DNA of 9,616 nt, taken from the NCBI GenBank assembly GCA_023436145.1, contig JAEZKP010000089.1, forward strand, positions 1 to 9,616. The letters are read 5' to 3'. The translations under genes were made by a program, and so were the position numbers. Each line of letters begins with the position of its first letter. Within the stretch, counting starts at the first letter, position 1. Source of the stretch: Fibrobacterota bacterium (lineage in GTDB: Bacteria > Fibrobacterota > Chitinivibrionia > Chitinivibrionales > Chitinispirillaceae). Under the pieces are notes generated by a model, which worked only from the letters and a program-made list of their open reading frames with translations, was not told the origin of the DNA and did no database searches. This document shows positions 1 through 6,227 of this stretch, one piece after another.

Positions 1-28
1 TCTCTGTAAAGAAATCACCTCCGGGGAA
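1..28 (-). repeat. Edge-cut copy of the 45-bp palindromic repeat (copy 1)
   Basis: The arm TCACCTCCGGGGAA is at 15-28, preceded by a loop-like segment (1-14) whose reverse complement matches the TTTACAGAGA loop core of the copies at 1807, 1990 and 2230. The right flank AATAAAGAAGG is the complement of the left flank seen at 1807 and 2428. This copy therefore lies in the opposite orientation to those downstream, with its other arm outside the window. Confidence 0.7.
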
Positions 29-189
29 ATAAAGAAGGGAGTTTGCCGCTGAAAAGATTCTCTGGAAATAACATTCTAACCAGAAAGATTAAAAACGATT
101 AGAAAAACCAGTTTTATGGTTAATCTCCAGCTTGCCCTGAATATCCCTGCATATTGCCTGGGGAATTTCTGAATACTGATTCTGCAGGT

Positions 190-208
190 GCTTCCGCAGC
201 TCGGAAGC
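190..208. repeat. Short GC-rich hairpin beside palindrome copy 2
   Basis: GCTTCCG (190-196) and CGGAAGC (202-208) are perfect 7-bp inverted arms around a 5-nt loop. The hairpin ends 8 nt before palindrome copy 2, so the two could form a paired unit like the double hairpins of bacterial interspersed mosaic elements. No T-tract follows on either strand, so it is not a canonical terminator. Confidence 0.5.
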
Positions 209-216
209 GGATTTTG

Positions 217-259
217 CCCGGAGATGAATACTTTACTTTGAAGCTTTTCACCTCCGGGG
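217..259. repeat. 45-bp palindromic repeat (copy 2)
   Basis: The left arm CCCGGAGATGAA (217-228) and right arm TTCACCTCCGGG (from 247) pair with one A-C mismatch around an 18-nt loop. The loop here (TACTTTACTTTG...) departs from the TTTACAGAGAA core seen in copies 4-6. A further G follows the right arm at 259. Confidence 0.75.
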
Positions 260-319
260 AATCATGATTTTCCGGCATTTGCCAATATTTACTCAATAGA
301 ATACCCGCTATAAAACACA

Positions 320-480
320 TTACTTTATTCTCTGAAAACCATCAATCTTATAAAGAGTATAGCCTGAGAGCGTCCTGGCTTGAAACCTTAAAATGAACAG
401 TCAAATTTCGTTAGATTTTATATAGAGATTGATCAGAGGTTTTGAAAATCTGGCAGAATGCTTCAGCTTTCTCTGTTTCT
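320..480. other. Gene-free stretch between palindromes 2 and 3
   Basis: No plausible coding sequence or RNA gene was recognised here. The only structure noted is ATCAATCT (341-348) recurring inverted as AGATTGAT (426-433). Those arms are short and far apart, so they may be chance. Confidence 0.4.
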
Positions 481-523
481 CCCCGGAGGTGAACAATATA
501 CTTTTAAAAATTCATCTCCGGGG
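481..523. repeat. 45-bp palindromic repeat (copy 3), just upstream of the RAYT-like gene
   Basis: The left arm CCCCGGAGGTGAA (481-493) pairs with TTCATCTCCGGGG (511-523) around a 17-nt loop. There is one G-T position, which would be a G-U wobble if the top strand were RNA. It lies 86 bp before the probable start of the RAYT-like gene and about 50 bp before a perfect TATAAT, so it could sit in or just above that gene's control region. Confidence 0.8.
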
Positions 524-575
524 ACAGTTCTGATTTCAATCGATCCTATATGGAATTGAAATTGCTGCCTTTTTT

Positions 576-581
576 TATAAT
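576..581 (+). promoter_or_regulatory. Candidate -10 box for the RAYT-like gene
   Basis: A perfect TATAAT lies at 576-581, about 29 nt before the ATG at 610. No good -35 at 17 nt spacing is visible: TTGAAA at 556-561 leaves only a 14-nt spacer. If the box is real, transcription would begin near 588, which favours the start codon at 610 over the in-frame ATG at 550. Confidence 0.35.
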
Positions 582-609
582 TCCTCACCTCTTACAAAGG
601 CACCTGCAC

Positions 610-1587
610 ATGAGTACCAAACCCAGAATAATCGTCCCACAGGTCGTCTACCAAATAACTGCTGAAGGCACAGAAGAGATTCAACTCTTTGGGAAAGATG
701 TGCTTAAAAAATTCTTCATCGACCAGTTAGCCCAAATTAGCAAAAAATATGAACTTGATTGTTATGCTTTTTCCTTAACTGCAAACCAGTACTATCTATT
801 GGTCAGGTCCAGTGAGCAATCAATCTCAATTGCAATGCAGAGTTTTAATTCCGTTATTGCCAAAAAGTTTAATAAAACTGAGAAACGCCATGGAACTGTT
901 TTCGGCTCCCGTTTCAGTGCACTGGTGATCGAGCAGGATAAATTAAAGGAACTGGTCAGTTTTATTCATCTGCAGCCGGTGGCTAATGGGGAATGCACAC
1001 TTGATCAGCTTGATTACTACAAATGGAGCGGTCATTGCTCCTTAATAGAAAACAAGACCTTCGAATTCCTAAACATTCAATACGTGCTTGATCTTTTTGA
1101 CGAGTCTGAACCGGTAAAATGTTATAAGGACTATTTAAAGCAATTCACATCGAATAAGCAGAATGAAAAACTGATAAAGTACCTTAAAGATGCCAATAGC
1201 GGAAAACTCAGTTTTCACAAACGGGAGGTTTGGGTGCTGGGGAAACCAGAATTTGTAAAGCAGATCTTAGAATTGGATCGAAGCAGGCGTGCCCGGATTG
1301 CCCGCCATGTAAAAGAAAATGTAAGTATGGAAAGGATTGTGGAAGAAGTGACCAGGTCTTTGTGTCTTCCCGCCAGAGAGATATTTAGGCAGGGTCTATT
1401 CGATGTGAAGTCTACCGCAAGGGAGCTCTTTGCATATACTGGCAAGTTCCGTTTTGATTTTTCGGGAGCACAGATGGCCAGGCATCTGAAGGTAACCGAA
1501 TCTGCGGTATCCAGGATGATAAGCAGGTTTGATAGTATAGAGTGTAAGGAATTTTTTATAAACATGGTAAATGCAGAATTTACATAA
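610..1587 (+). CDS. RAYT/Y1-transposase-like protein with degenerate catalytic motifs and C-terminal helix-turn-helix
   Basis: This 325-residue protein resembles REP-associated tyrosine transposases (IS200/IS605 Y1 superfamily), single-strand DNA nucleases that recognise hairpins. The family layout is visible: an N-terminal PRIIVPQVVYQIT strand (family P-x-x-YHVT), the central motif LTANQYYLLV (55-65), GTVFGSRFSA (95-104), FIHLQPV (118-124) and WSGH (139-142). A C-terminal DnaA-like HTH follows near 268-310 (ARELFAYTG, then GAQMARHLKVTESAVSRM). The family motif NHYHLL reads NQYYLL here, so both HUH histidines (positions 60 and 62) are Gln and Tyr. YIHLNPV reads FIHLQPV, so the presumed nucleophilic Tyr is Phe118. 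The reading frame is intact, which argues against simple decay. The start at 610 is preferred over 550 because AAAGG (596-600) precedes it by 9 nt, a TATAAT lies between the two ATGs, and family members begin here. A hairpin- or DNA-binding role without cleavage is inference. Confidence 0.8.
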   Translation: MSTKPRIIVPQVVYQITAEGTEEIQLFGKDVLKKFFIDQLAQISKKYELDCYAFSLTANQYYLLVRSSEQSISIAMQSFNSVIAKKFNKTEKRHGTVFGSRFSALVIEQDKLKELVSFIHLQPVANGECTLDQLDYYKWSGHCSLIENKTFEFLNIQYVLDLFDESEPVKCYKDYLKQFTSNKQNEKLIKYLKDANSGKLSFHKREVWVLGKPEFVKQILELDRSRRARIARHVKENVSMERIVEEVTRSLCLPAREIFRQGLFDVKSTARELFAYTGKFRFDFSGAQMARHLKVTESAVSRMISRFDSIECKEFFINMVNAEFT

Positions 1588-1806
1588 CATCTTTTTAAGG
1601 ACAGAAAAACCACGAAACGGATTTTCCGCCACCAGACAGATCTGCTTAAGTATATAGCAAATTATTTAATTGTAAATCCTTCTGCATTTTTGATAATTTA
1701 AAACCTGTCTACTAAGAGTTTTTTGGAAAGAAACTCAAAATGATGGAAAATTTCCTTGAAAACTGGTATAGTTCCAGAAGCGATCCTACACTGCATTCTT
1801 CTTTAT
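1588..1806. other. Intergenic stretch after the RAYT-like gene
   Basis: No gene was recognised. A modest hairpin lies at 1716-1736 (GAGTTTTTT / AAGAAACTC, one wobble, 3-nt loop) but has no following T-tract, so it is not a convincing terminator. Near its end, TCCAGAAGCGATCC begins the flanking sequence that recurs before the palindrome copy at 2230. Confidence 0.4.
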
Positions 1807-1854
1807 TTCCCCAGAGGTGAGTTATTTACAGAGAAGGAAATCATCTCTGGGGAA
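1807..1854. repeat. 45-bp palindromic repeat (copy 4)
   Basis: The left arm TTCCCCAGAGGTGA (1807-1820) pairs with TCATCTCTGGGGAA (1841-1854) around a 20-nt loop containing TTTACAGAGAA. At the position where other copies pair G with C, this one has A paired with T, so both arms changed together. Short open frames crossing this copy are repeat-derived and not genes. Confidence 0.85.
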
Positions 1855-1989
1855 ACTCTTTCAGATCTTGCGATTTTTCCCGGTTTCCACCTTGGCAGAT
1901 CGGAGCTCTCACCAGATTGTACCAATCCTGAAAAAGGAAGATAATGCTGCCCGGACAGATTTCCTCACCCGCGCTACTTTCGCCTTAAT

Positions 1990-2037
1990 TTCCCCAGAGG
2001 TGAAATCTTTACAGAGAAGGGATTCATCTCCGGGGAA
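1990..2037. repeat. 45-bp palindromic repeat (copy 5)
   Basis: The left arm TTCCCCAGAGGTGAA (1990-2004) pairs with TTCATCTCCGGGGAA (2023-2037) around an 18-nt loop that again holds TTTACAGAGAA. It has an A-C mismatch where copy 4 has A-T, plus one G-T position. Confidence 0.85.
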
Positions 2038-2112
2038 TCTTTTTCAGAGCTTACCAAATAGTGGATAATCCGCTTAAGTTTGTGCCCAGATTTTAGCTTT
2101 AGCAGCAAGTCA

Positions 2113-2144
2113 GACGATTTTCTGTCCCCTCCTGTAAAATCGTC
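2113..2144. repeat. Perfect 9-bp inverted repeat unrelated to the 45-bp palindromes
   Basis: GACGATTTT (2113-2121) and AAAATCGTC (2136-2144) are perfect arms around a 14-nt pyrimidine-rich loop. The arm sequence does not match the CCCCRGAG family. It sits between palindrome copies 5 and 6, and TCAGACGA recurs at about 2520 after copy 7. No T-run follows, so a terminator role is not supported. Confidence 0.55.
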
Positions 2145-2229
2145 CCGTCAGAATCACCCAAAATATGTAAATTTACTGGAAAAAATGGCTTAGGTCCAGA
2201 AGCGATCCATGCTGGGATCTTTTTTATTA

Positions 2230-2273
2230 CCCCAGAGGTGAATTATTTACAGAGAATGATTTCACCTCCGGGG
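2230..2273. repeat. 45-bp palindromic repeat (copy 6)
   Basis: The left arm CCCCAGAGGTGAA (2230-2242) pairs with TTCACCTCCGGGG (2261-2273), with one A-C mismatch and an 18-nt loop containing TTTACAGAGAA. The left flank (TCCAGAAGCGATCC) and right flank (CTCTTTCAGATCTTGC) closely match those of copy 4. The repeated unit is therefore longer than the palindrome alone. Confidence 0.85.
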
Positions 2274-2427
2274 AATCTCTTTCAGATCTTGCGGTTTTCC
2301 CGGTCTTTTGCCTGGTAAGAAATCACCAACTGCTCCATTTAAGCAAAGGAAGGGATTTCTATTGTAAAGCTGTTTGATTAAATTTTTCCCTGGAAAACTG
2401 GTATAAATCACGCAGTTCCTTTCTTTA

Positions 2428-2475
2428 TTCCCCGGAGATGATTTCTTTATTAAGAAGGATTTCACCTCCGGGGAA
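2428..2475. repeat. 45-bp palindromic repeat (copy 7)
   Basis: The left arm TTCCCCGGAGATGA (2428-2441) pairs with TCACCTCCGGGGAA (2462-2475) across about 20 nt, with one A-C mismatch. The loop differs from copies 4-6. The left flank TTTCTTTATT and right flank (TCTCTTCGGAGCTTGCC) are recognisably related to the other copies. Confidence 0.85.
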
Positions 2476-2479
2476 TCTC

Positions 2480-2827
2480 TTCGGAGCTTGCCGGGTTTTC
2501 CCGCTTTTCAGCCTGGCTAATCAGACGACTCCTGTCCGTTCCATTCCCGATCAGAAACGCATTACCATCTGAAAACTATTTCGCATAAATCTTAAGGAAA
2601 AACTAAGCCATCAACCCATGCTCATTTTCCACTCTCCTGCAGAAAATTTTATTTTCACCCCCTTTTCTGCTCGCCAATTCCACACAGATTCTACTCTGCT
2701 TCCTTGTTGCCCCGAACCAGTCCGATGATCAAAAAATTTAAACCAATTCCATAGCTCTAATTATAAAATTAGAAAACAGATTCAATATTATATACCTGTT
2801 ATAGAATGTTTTCGGATTAACGAGACG
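2480..2827. other. Gene-free leader upstream of the large exported protein
   Basis: No coding sequence was recognised. The last 100 bp are AT-rich. TCTAATT (2756-2762) and AATTAGA (2767-2773) form a perfect 7-bp inverted repeat with a 4-nt centre, which could be an operator. TAGAAT at 2802-2807 is a possible -10 box, but no convincing -35 accompanies it. These regulatory readings are tentative. Confidence 0.35.
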
Positions 2828-5755
2828 ATGATCAAGCAGTTATCACTATCACTGTTATTGATGATTCTGTTTAATTTCAGGCTTTCCGCATTCGATTTTG
2901 ACTGGCTCACCGATTTCAAGGGTAAAAACAGCGGCCATACCACCTGTAACTTTCTTACTCTTCCGCTCTCTTCCACCGTTCTTGCCCGCGGGTTAGCTTC
3001 TTCTCCAGGAGCTATGGATGCCACAGATCTACCCATTTTCAGTGCGAATGCGGCATTGGCTAATAGAGATAAATTTGCTATTCATCATCTTCAATGGTTG
3101 ATGGGTCTCAAAAAAGAGTATACCGGAGCACTTTTTGCAATTCAGGACATAGGGACTTTCGGATGTTATGCGCAAATTTTTTCTCCTGGGAAAATCGAAA
3201 ATGCCAGGGACATCGATGAGCAACCATCGAAACCATCCATGATTGAGCTGGCACTTGGAACTACTTACGCCAGAGCATTTCTGGAGAAAAAGATCAGTTT
3301 CGGAATTTCTGCAGCATATATCGAAAGCAGGCTTGATCAGGAAGCCGCCAGGGCACTTTCCGGTTCTGTTGATGTATTGATAAGTCCCATCGAGCGATTT
3401 TCCACTCGTCTTTATCTGGCCAATTTCGGAACTGATGTTTCCTATGGAACCGTTTCTGAACCTCTGCCATTTTTGGGAGGAATTTCTCTGAGGTTCCACC
3501 CCTTACCCTCTTATCTCCCTATTACTTCTAAATTCAATTTTGATCTGGGTGTAGGGGTGCGTAAAATTGCTGATGAGCCGCTTGCAGGTGGGATAAGCTC
3601 AGAGATTAAAGCCGGATCATATTTCCGTTTCTTTACAGGATACGAATTTTTCTATGGCGTAAAGCCATCGATATCCGGATTGGGAATCGGTGCGGGTTTT
3701 CATCACAGAATTTATGGTCTGGAAGCGGCATGGAAAAATCTTTCCAAAGAGCTGGGCCCGGTATGGTCTGCAGCAGTCAAAATTCAGCTGGAGGAAAAAA
3801 AGCAGCGCTCAGCGGATGACTATTATAAAGTGGCTGAAAAATTCTACAGATTAAAAAGATTTTCACTTTGCAGAAACTATGCACTGAAAGCGCTCCGGAT
3901 GGATCCCAATTTGTGGAAAGCACATGTGCTTCTGAACCGGCTCAAATCGGAGCAATTGCGTAATAATAAACAGGAAATATCGATTGTCTATACAGGTAAT
4001 ATCAGAAATCAGTTTCTTCCCCCTCCTCATGCCGGAGCACCAGGCGGAATTGCCCGTCAGGGATCAGCTCTGCAGACATTGCGACAGCAGTTCCCGGTGA
4101 TTTTTACAATTCAGGCAGGAAATATTATCACCGCAGATGCAAATCCATTGCAGGCAAAACTCGCAGCTCTTTATCTCCAGTATATTAAATTCGATGCAAT
4201 CTGTGCAGGAAACGAGGAGTTTTCATTTCAGGAAAAAGAGTTGACAGGTTCCGGCTTTCCATCCGATATGATTATTTCAAACACCACAGGAAAATCCAGT
4301 ATCCCATCTATACCTTTTACCATCCTTAAAAATGGTGGTTATAAAATATATGTGGCATCATTTATTAATAATAGCCTGGTCCCGGAAAATAAACGTCAAT
4401 ACCTGAATGGTCTGGAACCGGAAATGCTTTTAAATTCTGATGGTAAATCCTGTGATTTGCGGGTATTGATTATGCACGACAGTTGGCAGAATATCACTGC
4501 TTTTGCCAAGCATCTCCAGGGTTTCGAAATAATCATCTGCGCTAACCTTGACCAGCATTTTGCAGCTCCCATGAAAGTGGGCAACACATACCTGCTTTCA
4601 GCTGGCAGTGCTGGAAAATATCTGGGAAATCTGATTCTGAGATTTGATCAGGATAAAAAACTCACCGGTGTAGAAAACAATCTCATTCCCATGACAGCTG
4701 AAATCAAAGCTGATTCTGCAATCACTTCCTTTACAGAACTGATTTCTGCTAAAATCGATCTTCAAAAACAGAATAATTCCAGCCAGAATATTAAAAAGGA
4801 ATCCACTGATGGAGTTTTCGCTTTTGTATCCGATAGAGATGGCCATAATGGAATCTATTTAAAAATGATAGGTCAGAATGCTGAATTTCCTCTTACACGA
4901 GATTTCGGTGAATGCAGTGCGCCTGTCATGTCAACGAAAGCCGGTAAAATTGCCTACACTGTTTCCGGAAATAACGGATGTAACCGGCTGGAACTTATTG
5001 ACCTTACTGGTGCCAACAGAAGGCAGGTTGCTGACAGTTCCCGCATAACCGGAGTATCTTTTACACCGGATGGGAAATGGATCTATTACTCGGCTGCTCG
5101 TTGCCAAAACACTAATAGTGACATTTACCGCAGCTCCATTGAAGGGGGGCCGTCCTATCCGGTGTTGAACTGGCCGCAGTCATCAGAGCATTCAGTGAGT
5201 TTTTCACATAGTAGTGAGTACATGATTTTCTGCTCCAATCGGGATGGTAAAGAGCAGATCTTTTTAAGTAATCAGAATGCTGAGCACCCGCTCAATATCA
5301 CTGATGTGGATGCCAATCACTATAAGCCAGCTTTCAGTCCCGATGACCGGTATATTGGATATCTTTCGGACCGTTCCAATTTTGGAGGGAAACTGGATCT
5401 CTGGGTTTATGACCGCATAAACGGGAATCACATCCAGGTTACACACAATTCCAATGTGTTTTCTTTCTGCTGGCTTTCCGATTCAAAAACGCTCGTTTAT
5501 TCTTCAGGGGTCAATTTGCTTGACTTAACTAAAGCAGATATTACCACTTTCAGATACAGTAAACTGAGCACACTCAGGAACATTAAAACCTATCACGAAA
5601 AACACCCCTGGGTTATCAGAGTTAATGGTGAGGAGACCATAATTTTCGAGCTGGAATTTGAGAATGGTGAAAAGCAGATATTCAGTGTTAAACCTGATGG
5701 CTCCGAGGAACACTGCATTATTGACAGCAAGGCAATGGATTGGCTTGGATTCTGA
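2828..5755 (+). CDS. Exported multidomain protein: barrel-like N-terminus, TPR, degenerate 5'-nucleotidase domain, TolB-like propeller
   Basis: This 975-residue protein begins with a signal peptide (MIKQLSLSLLLMILFNFRLSA, likely cleaved after Ala21). Residues 45-320 are rich in alternating, Gly/aromatic-bounded strands like PorV/UPF0164 outer-membrane proteins, including the typical opening ARGLASSPGAMDATDLPIF. A TPR-like helical pair follows (330-375). Residues 384-620 track the 5'-nucleotidase/UshA metallophosphatase fold: IVYTGNIRN, then GGIARQ (406-411), QAGN (429-432), GNEEFS (461-466) and SAGSAGKYLGNL (591-602). Most metal ligands are replaced. Residues 660-895 carry TolB/PD40-type propeller repeats (FVSDRDG, FTPDGKWIYYS, CSNRDGKEQIF, FSPDDRYIGYLSD). 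The ATG at 2828 is chosen because the signal peptide starts there, though its ribosome site is weak. It stands alone with no same-strand partner. A structural or binding role in the envelope is inference; enzymatic phosphatase activity looks unlikely. Confidence 0.8.
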   Translation: MIKQLSLSLLLMILFNFRLSAFDFDWLTDFKGKNSGHTTCNFLTLPLSSTVLARGLASSPGAMDATDLPIFSANAALANRDKFAIHHLQWLMGLKKEYTGALFAIQDIGTFGCYAQIFSPGKIENARDIDEQPSKPSMIELALGTTYARAFLEKKISFGISAAYIESRLDQEAARALSGSVDVLISPIERFSTRLYLANFGTDVSYGTVSEPLPFLGGISLRFHPLPSYLPITSKFNFDLGVGVRKIADEPLAGGISSEIKAGSYFRFFTGYEFFYGVKPSISGLGIGAGFHHRIYGLEAAWKNLSKELGPVWSAAVKIQLEEKKQRSADDYYKVAEKFYRLKRFSLCRNYALKALRMDPNLWKAHVLLNRLKSEQLRNNKQEISIVYTGNIRNQFLPPPHAGAPGGIARQGSALQTLRQQFPVIFTIQAGNIITADANPLQAKLAALYLQYIKFDAICAGNEEFSFQEKELTGSGFPSDMIISNTTGKSSIPSIPFTILKNGGYKIYVASFINNSLVPENKRQYLNGLEPEMLLNSDGKSCDLRVLIMHDSWQNITAFAKHLQGFEIIICANLDQHFAAPMKVGNTYLLSAGSAGKYLGNLILRFDQDKKLTGVENNLIPMTAEIKADSAITSFTELISAKIDLQKQNNSSQNIKKESTDGVFAFVSDRDGHNGIYLKMIGQNAEFPLTRDFGECSAPVMSTKAGKIAYTVSGNNGCNRLELIDLTGANRRQVADSSRITGVSFTPDGKWIYYSAARCQNTNSDIYRSSIEGGPSYPVLNWPQSSEHSVSFSHSSEYMIFCSNRDGKEQIFLSNQNAEHPLNITDVDANHYKPAFSPDDRYIGYLSDRSNFGGKLDLWVYDRINGNHIQVTHNSNVFSFCWLSDSKTLVYSSGVNLLDLTKADITTFRYSKLSTLRNIKTYHEKHPWVIRVNGEETIIFELEFENGEKQIFSVKPDGSEEHCIIDSKAMDWLGF

Positions 5756-5922
5756 TTTGTTTATAGTATCTGTAATTAATAGTGTCTGGTTAATTTAACA
5801 AAAGAACATTAGAAATAATTTTCTTCTCTTTAAACGCGAAGCGTTTGCCCTTTGTATCTCCTACCGTTTAAGATATTAATTTCGGATTTCTGCAATCAAC
5901 AAAAATAGACACCAGGAACAAT
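5756..5922. other. Non-coding gap before the heptamer array
   Basis: No gene was seen. A perfect small hairpin AAACGC-GAA-GCGTTT lies at 5832-5846 but lacks a T-tract on either strand, so it is a poor terminator. TAGTGTCT (5780-5787) and AGACACCA (5907-5914) are imperfect inverted relatives about 120 bp apart, too weak to call a mobile element. Confidence 0.4.
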
Positions 5923-6139
5923 CAAACTTCGATATTCAAACTTCGATATTCATGATTCGATATTCATGATTCGATATTCGTTATTCGATATTCGTTATTC
6001 GTTATTCGCTATTCGTTATTCGTCATTCGTTATTCGTTATTCGCTATTCGCCATTCGTTATTCGTCATTCGTTATTCGTCATTCGTCATTCGTTATTCGC
6101 CATTCGTTATTCGCTATTCGTCATTCGTTATTCGCTATT
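5923..6139. repeat. Tandem array of 31 heptamers (CGYYATT type)
   Basis: The 217 bp divide exactly into 31 heptamers, also readable as fifteen 14-mers and a half. The first eight heptamers alternate CAAACTT/CGATATT (twice) and CATGATT/CGATATT (twice). From 5979, 22 of 23 units fit CGYYATT, varying only in two pyrimidine positions (TT 11, TC 5, CT 4, CC 2); the exception is CGATATT. An open frame through it (5966-6193) is an artefact, because three heptamers give a repeating seven-residue peptide. It lies between the convergent ends of the large exported protein gene and the Smr gene. Confidence 0.95.
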
Positions 6140-6227
6140 TCCAGCTTCCGGCTCTTAGGTGCGTCGTATAAATCAATTAAACACTTCAATTAGCATTTGT
6201 TCATTTGGACCAAGAACTTATTTGTAA

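Noticed and set aside
120..320. Minus-strand open frame of 66 codons
   Set aside because: It crosses palindrome copy 2 and the adjacent hairpin, and its peptide shows the same SSPGK repeat translation.
550..609. Upstream in-frame ATG extending the RAYT-like protein by 20 residues
   Set aside because: The extension lies above a TATAAT at 576-581, has no ribosome site, and does not match the family N-terminus; the ATG at 610 has AAAGG at proper spacing.
1756..2068. Two overlapping short plus-strand open frames
   Set aside because: They run through the palindromic repeats and their peptides echo repeat sequence (for example SSPGN); no ribosome site or family similarity.
2262..2465. Minus-strand open frame of 67 codons between palindrome copies 6 and 7
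   Set aside because: It begins and ends inside repeats and its peptide is repeat translation; no coding signal.
1..2475. Possible CRISPR array
   Set aside because: The repeats are palindromic with long, similar flanks and irregular 180-240 bp steps downstream; spacers are not unique 30-40 bp sequences and no cas gene is present.
5832..5846. Hairpin AAACGC-GAA-GCGTTT as terminator of the large exported protein gene
   Set aside because: The stem is only 6 bp and no U-tract follows on either strand.
5780..5914. Possible small mobile element with TAGTGTCT / AGACACCA ends
   Set aside because: The arms are only about eight bases and imperfect, with no target-site duplication or internal gene visible.
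5966..6193. Open frame of 75 codons giving IRYSLFA-type heptapeptide repeats
   Set aside because: It is the translation of a 7-bp tandem array, open because the unit lacks stops in that frame; no ribosome site.
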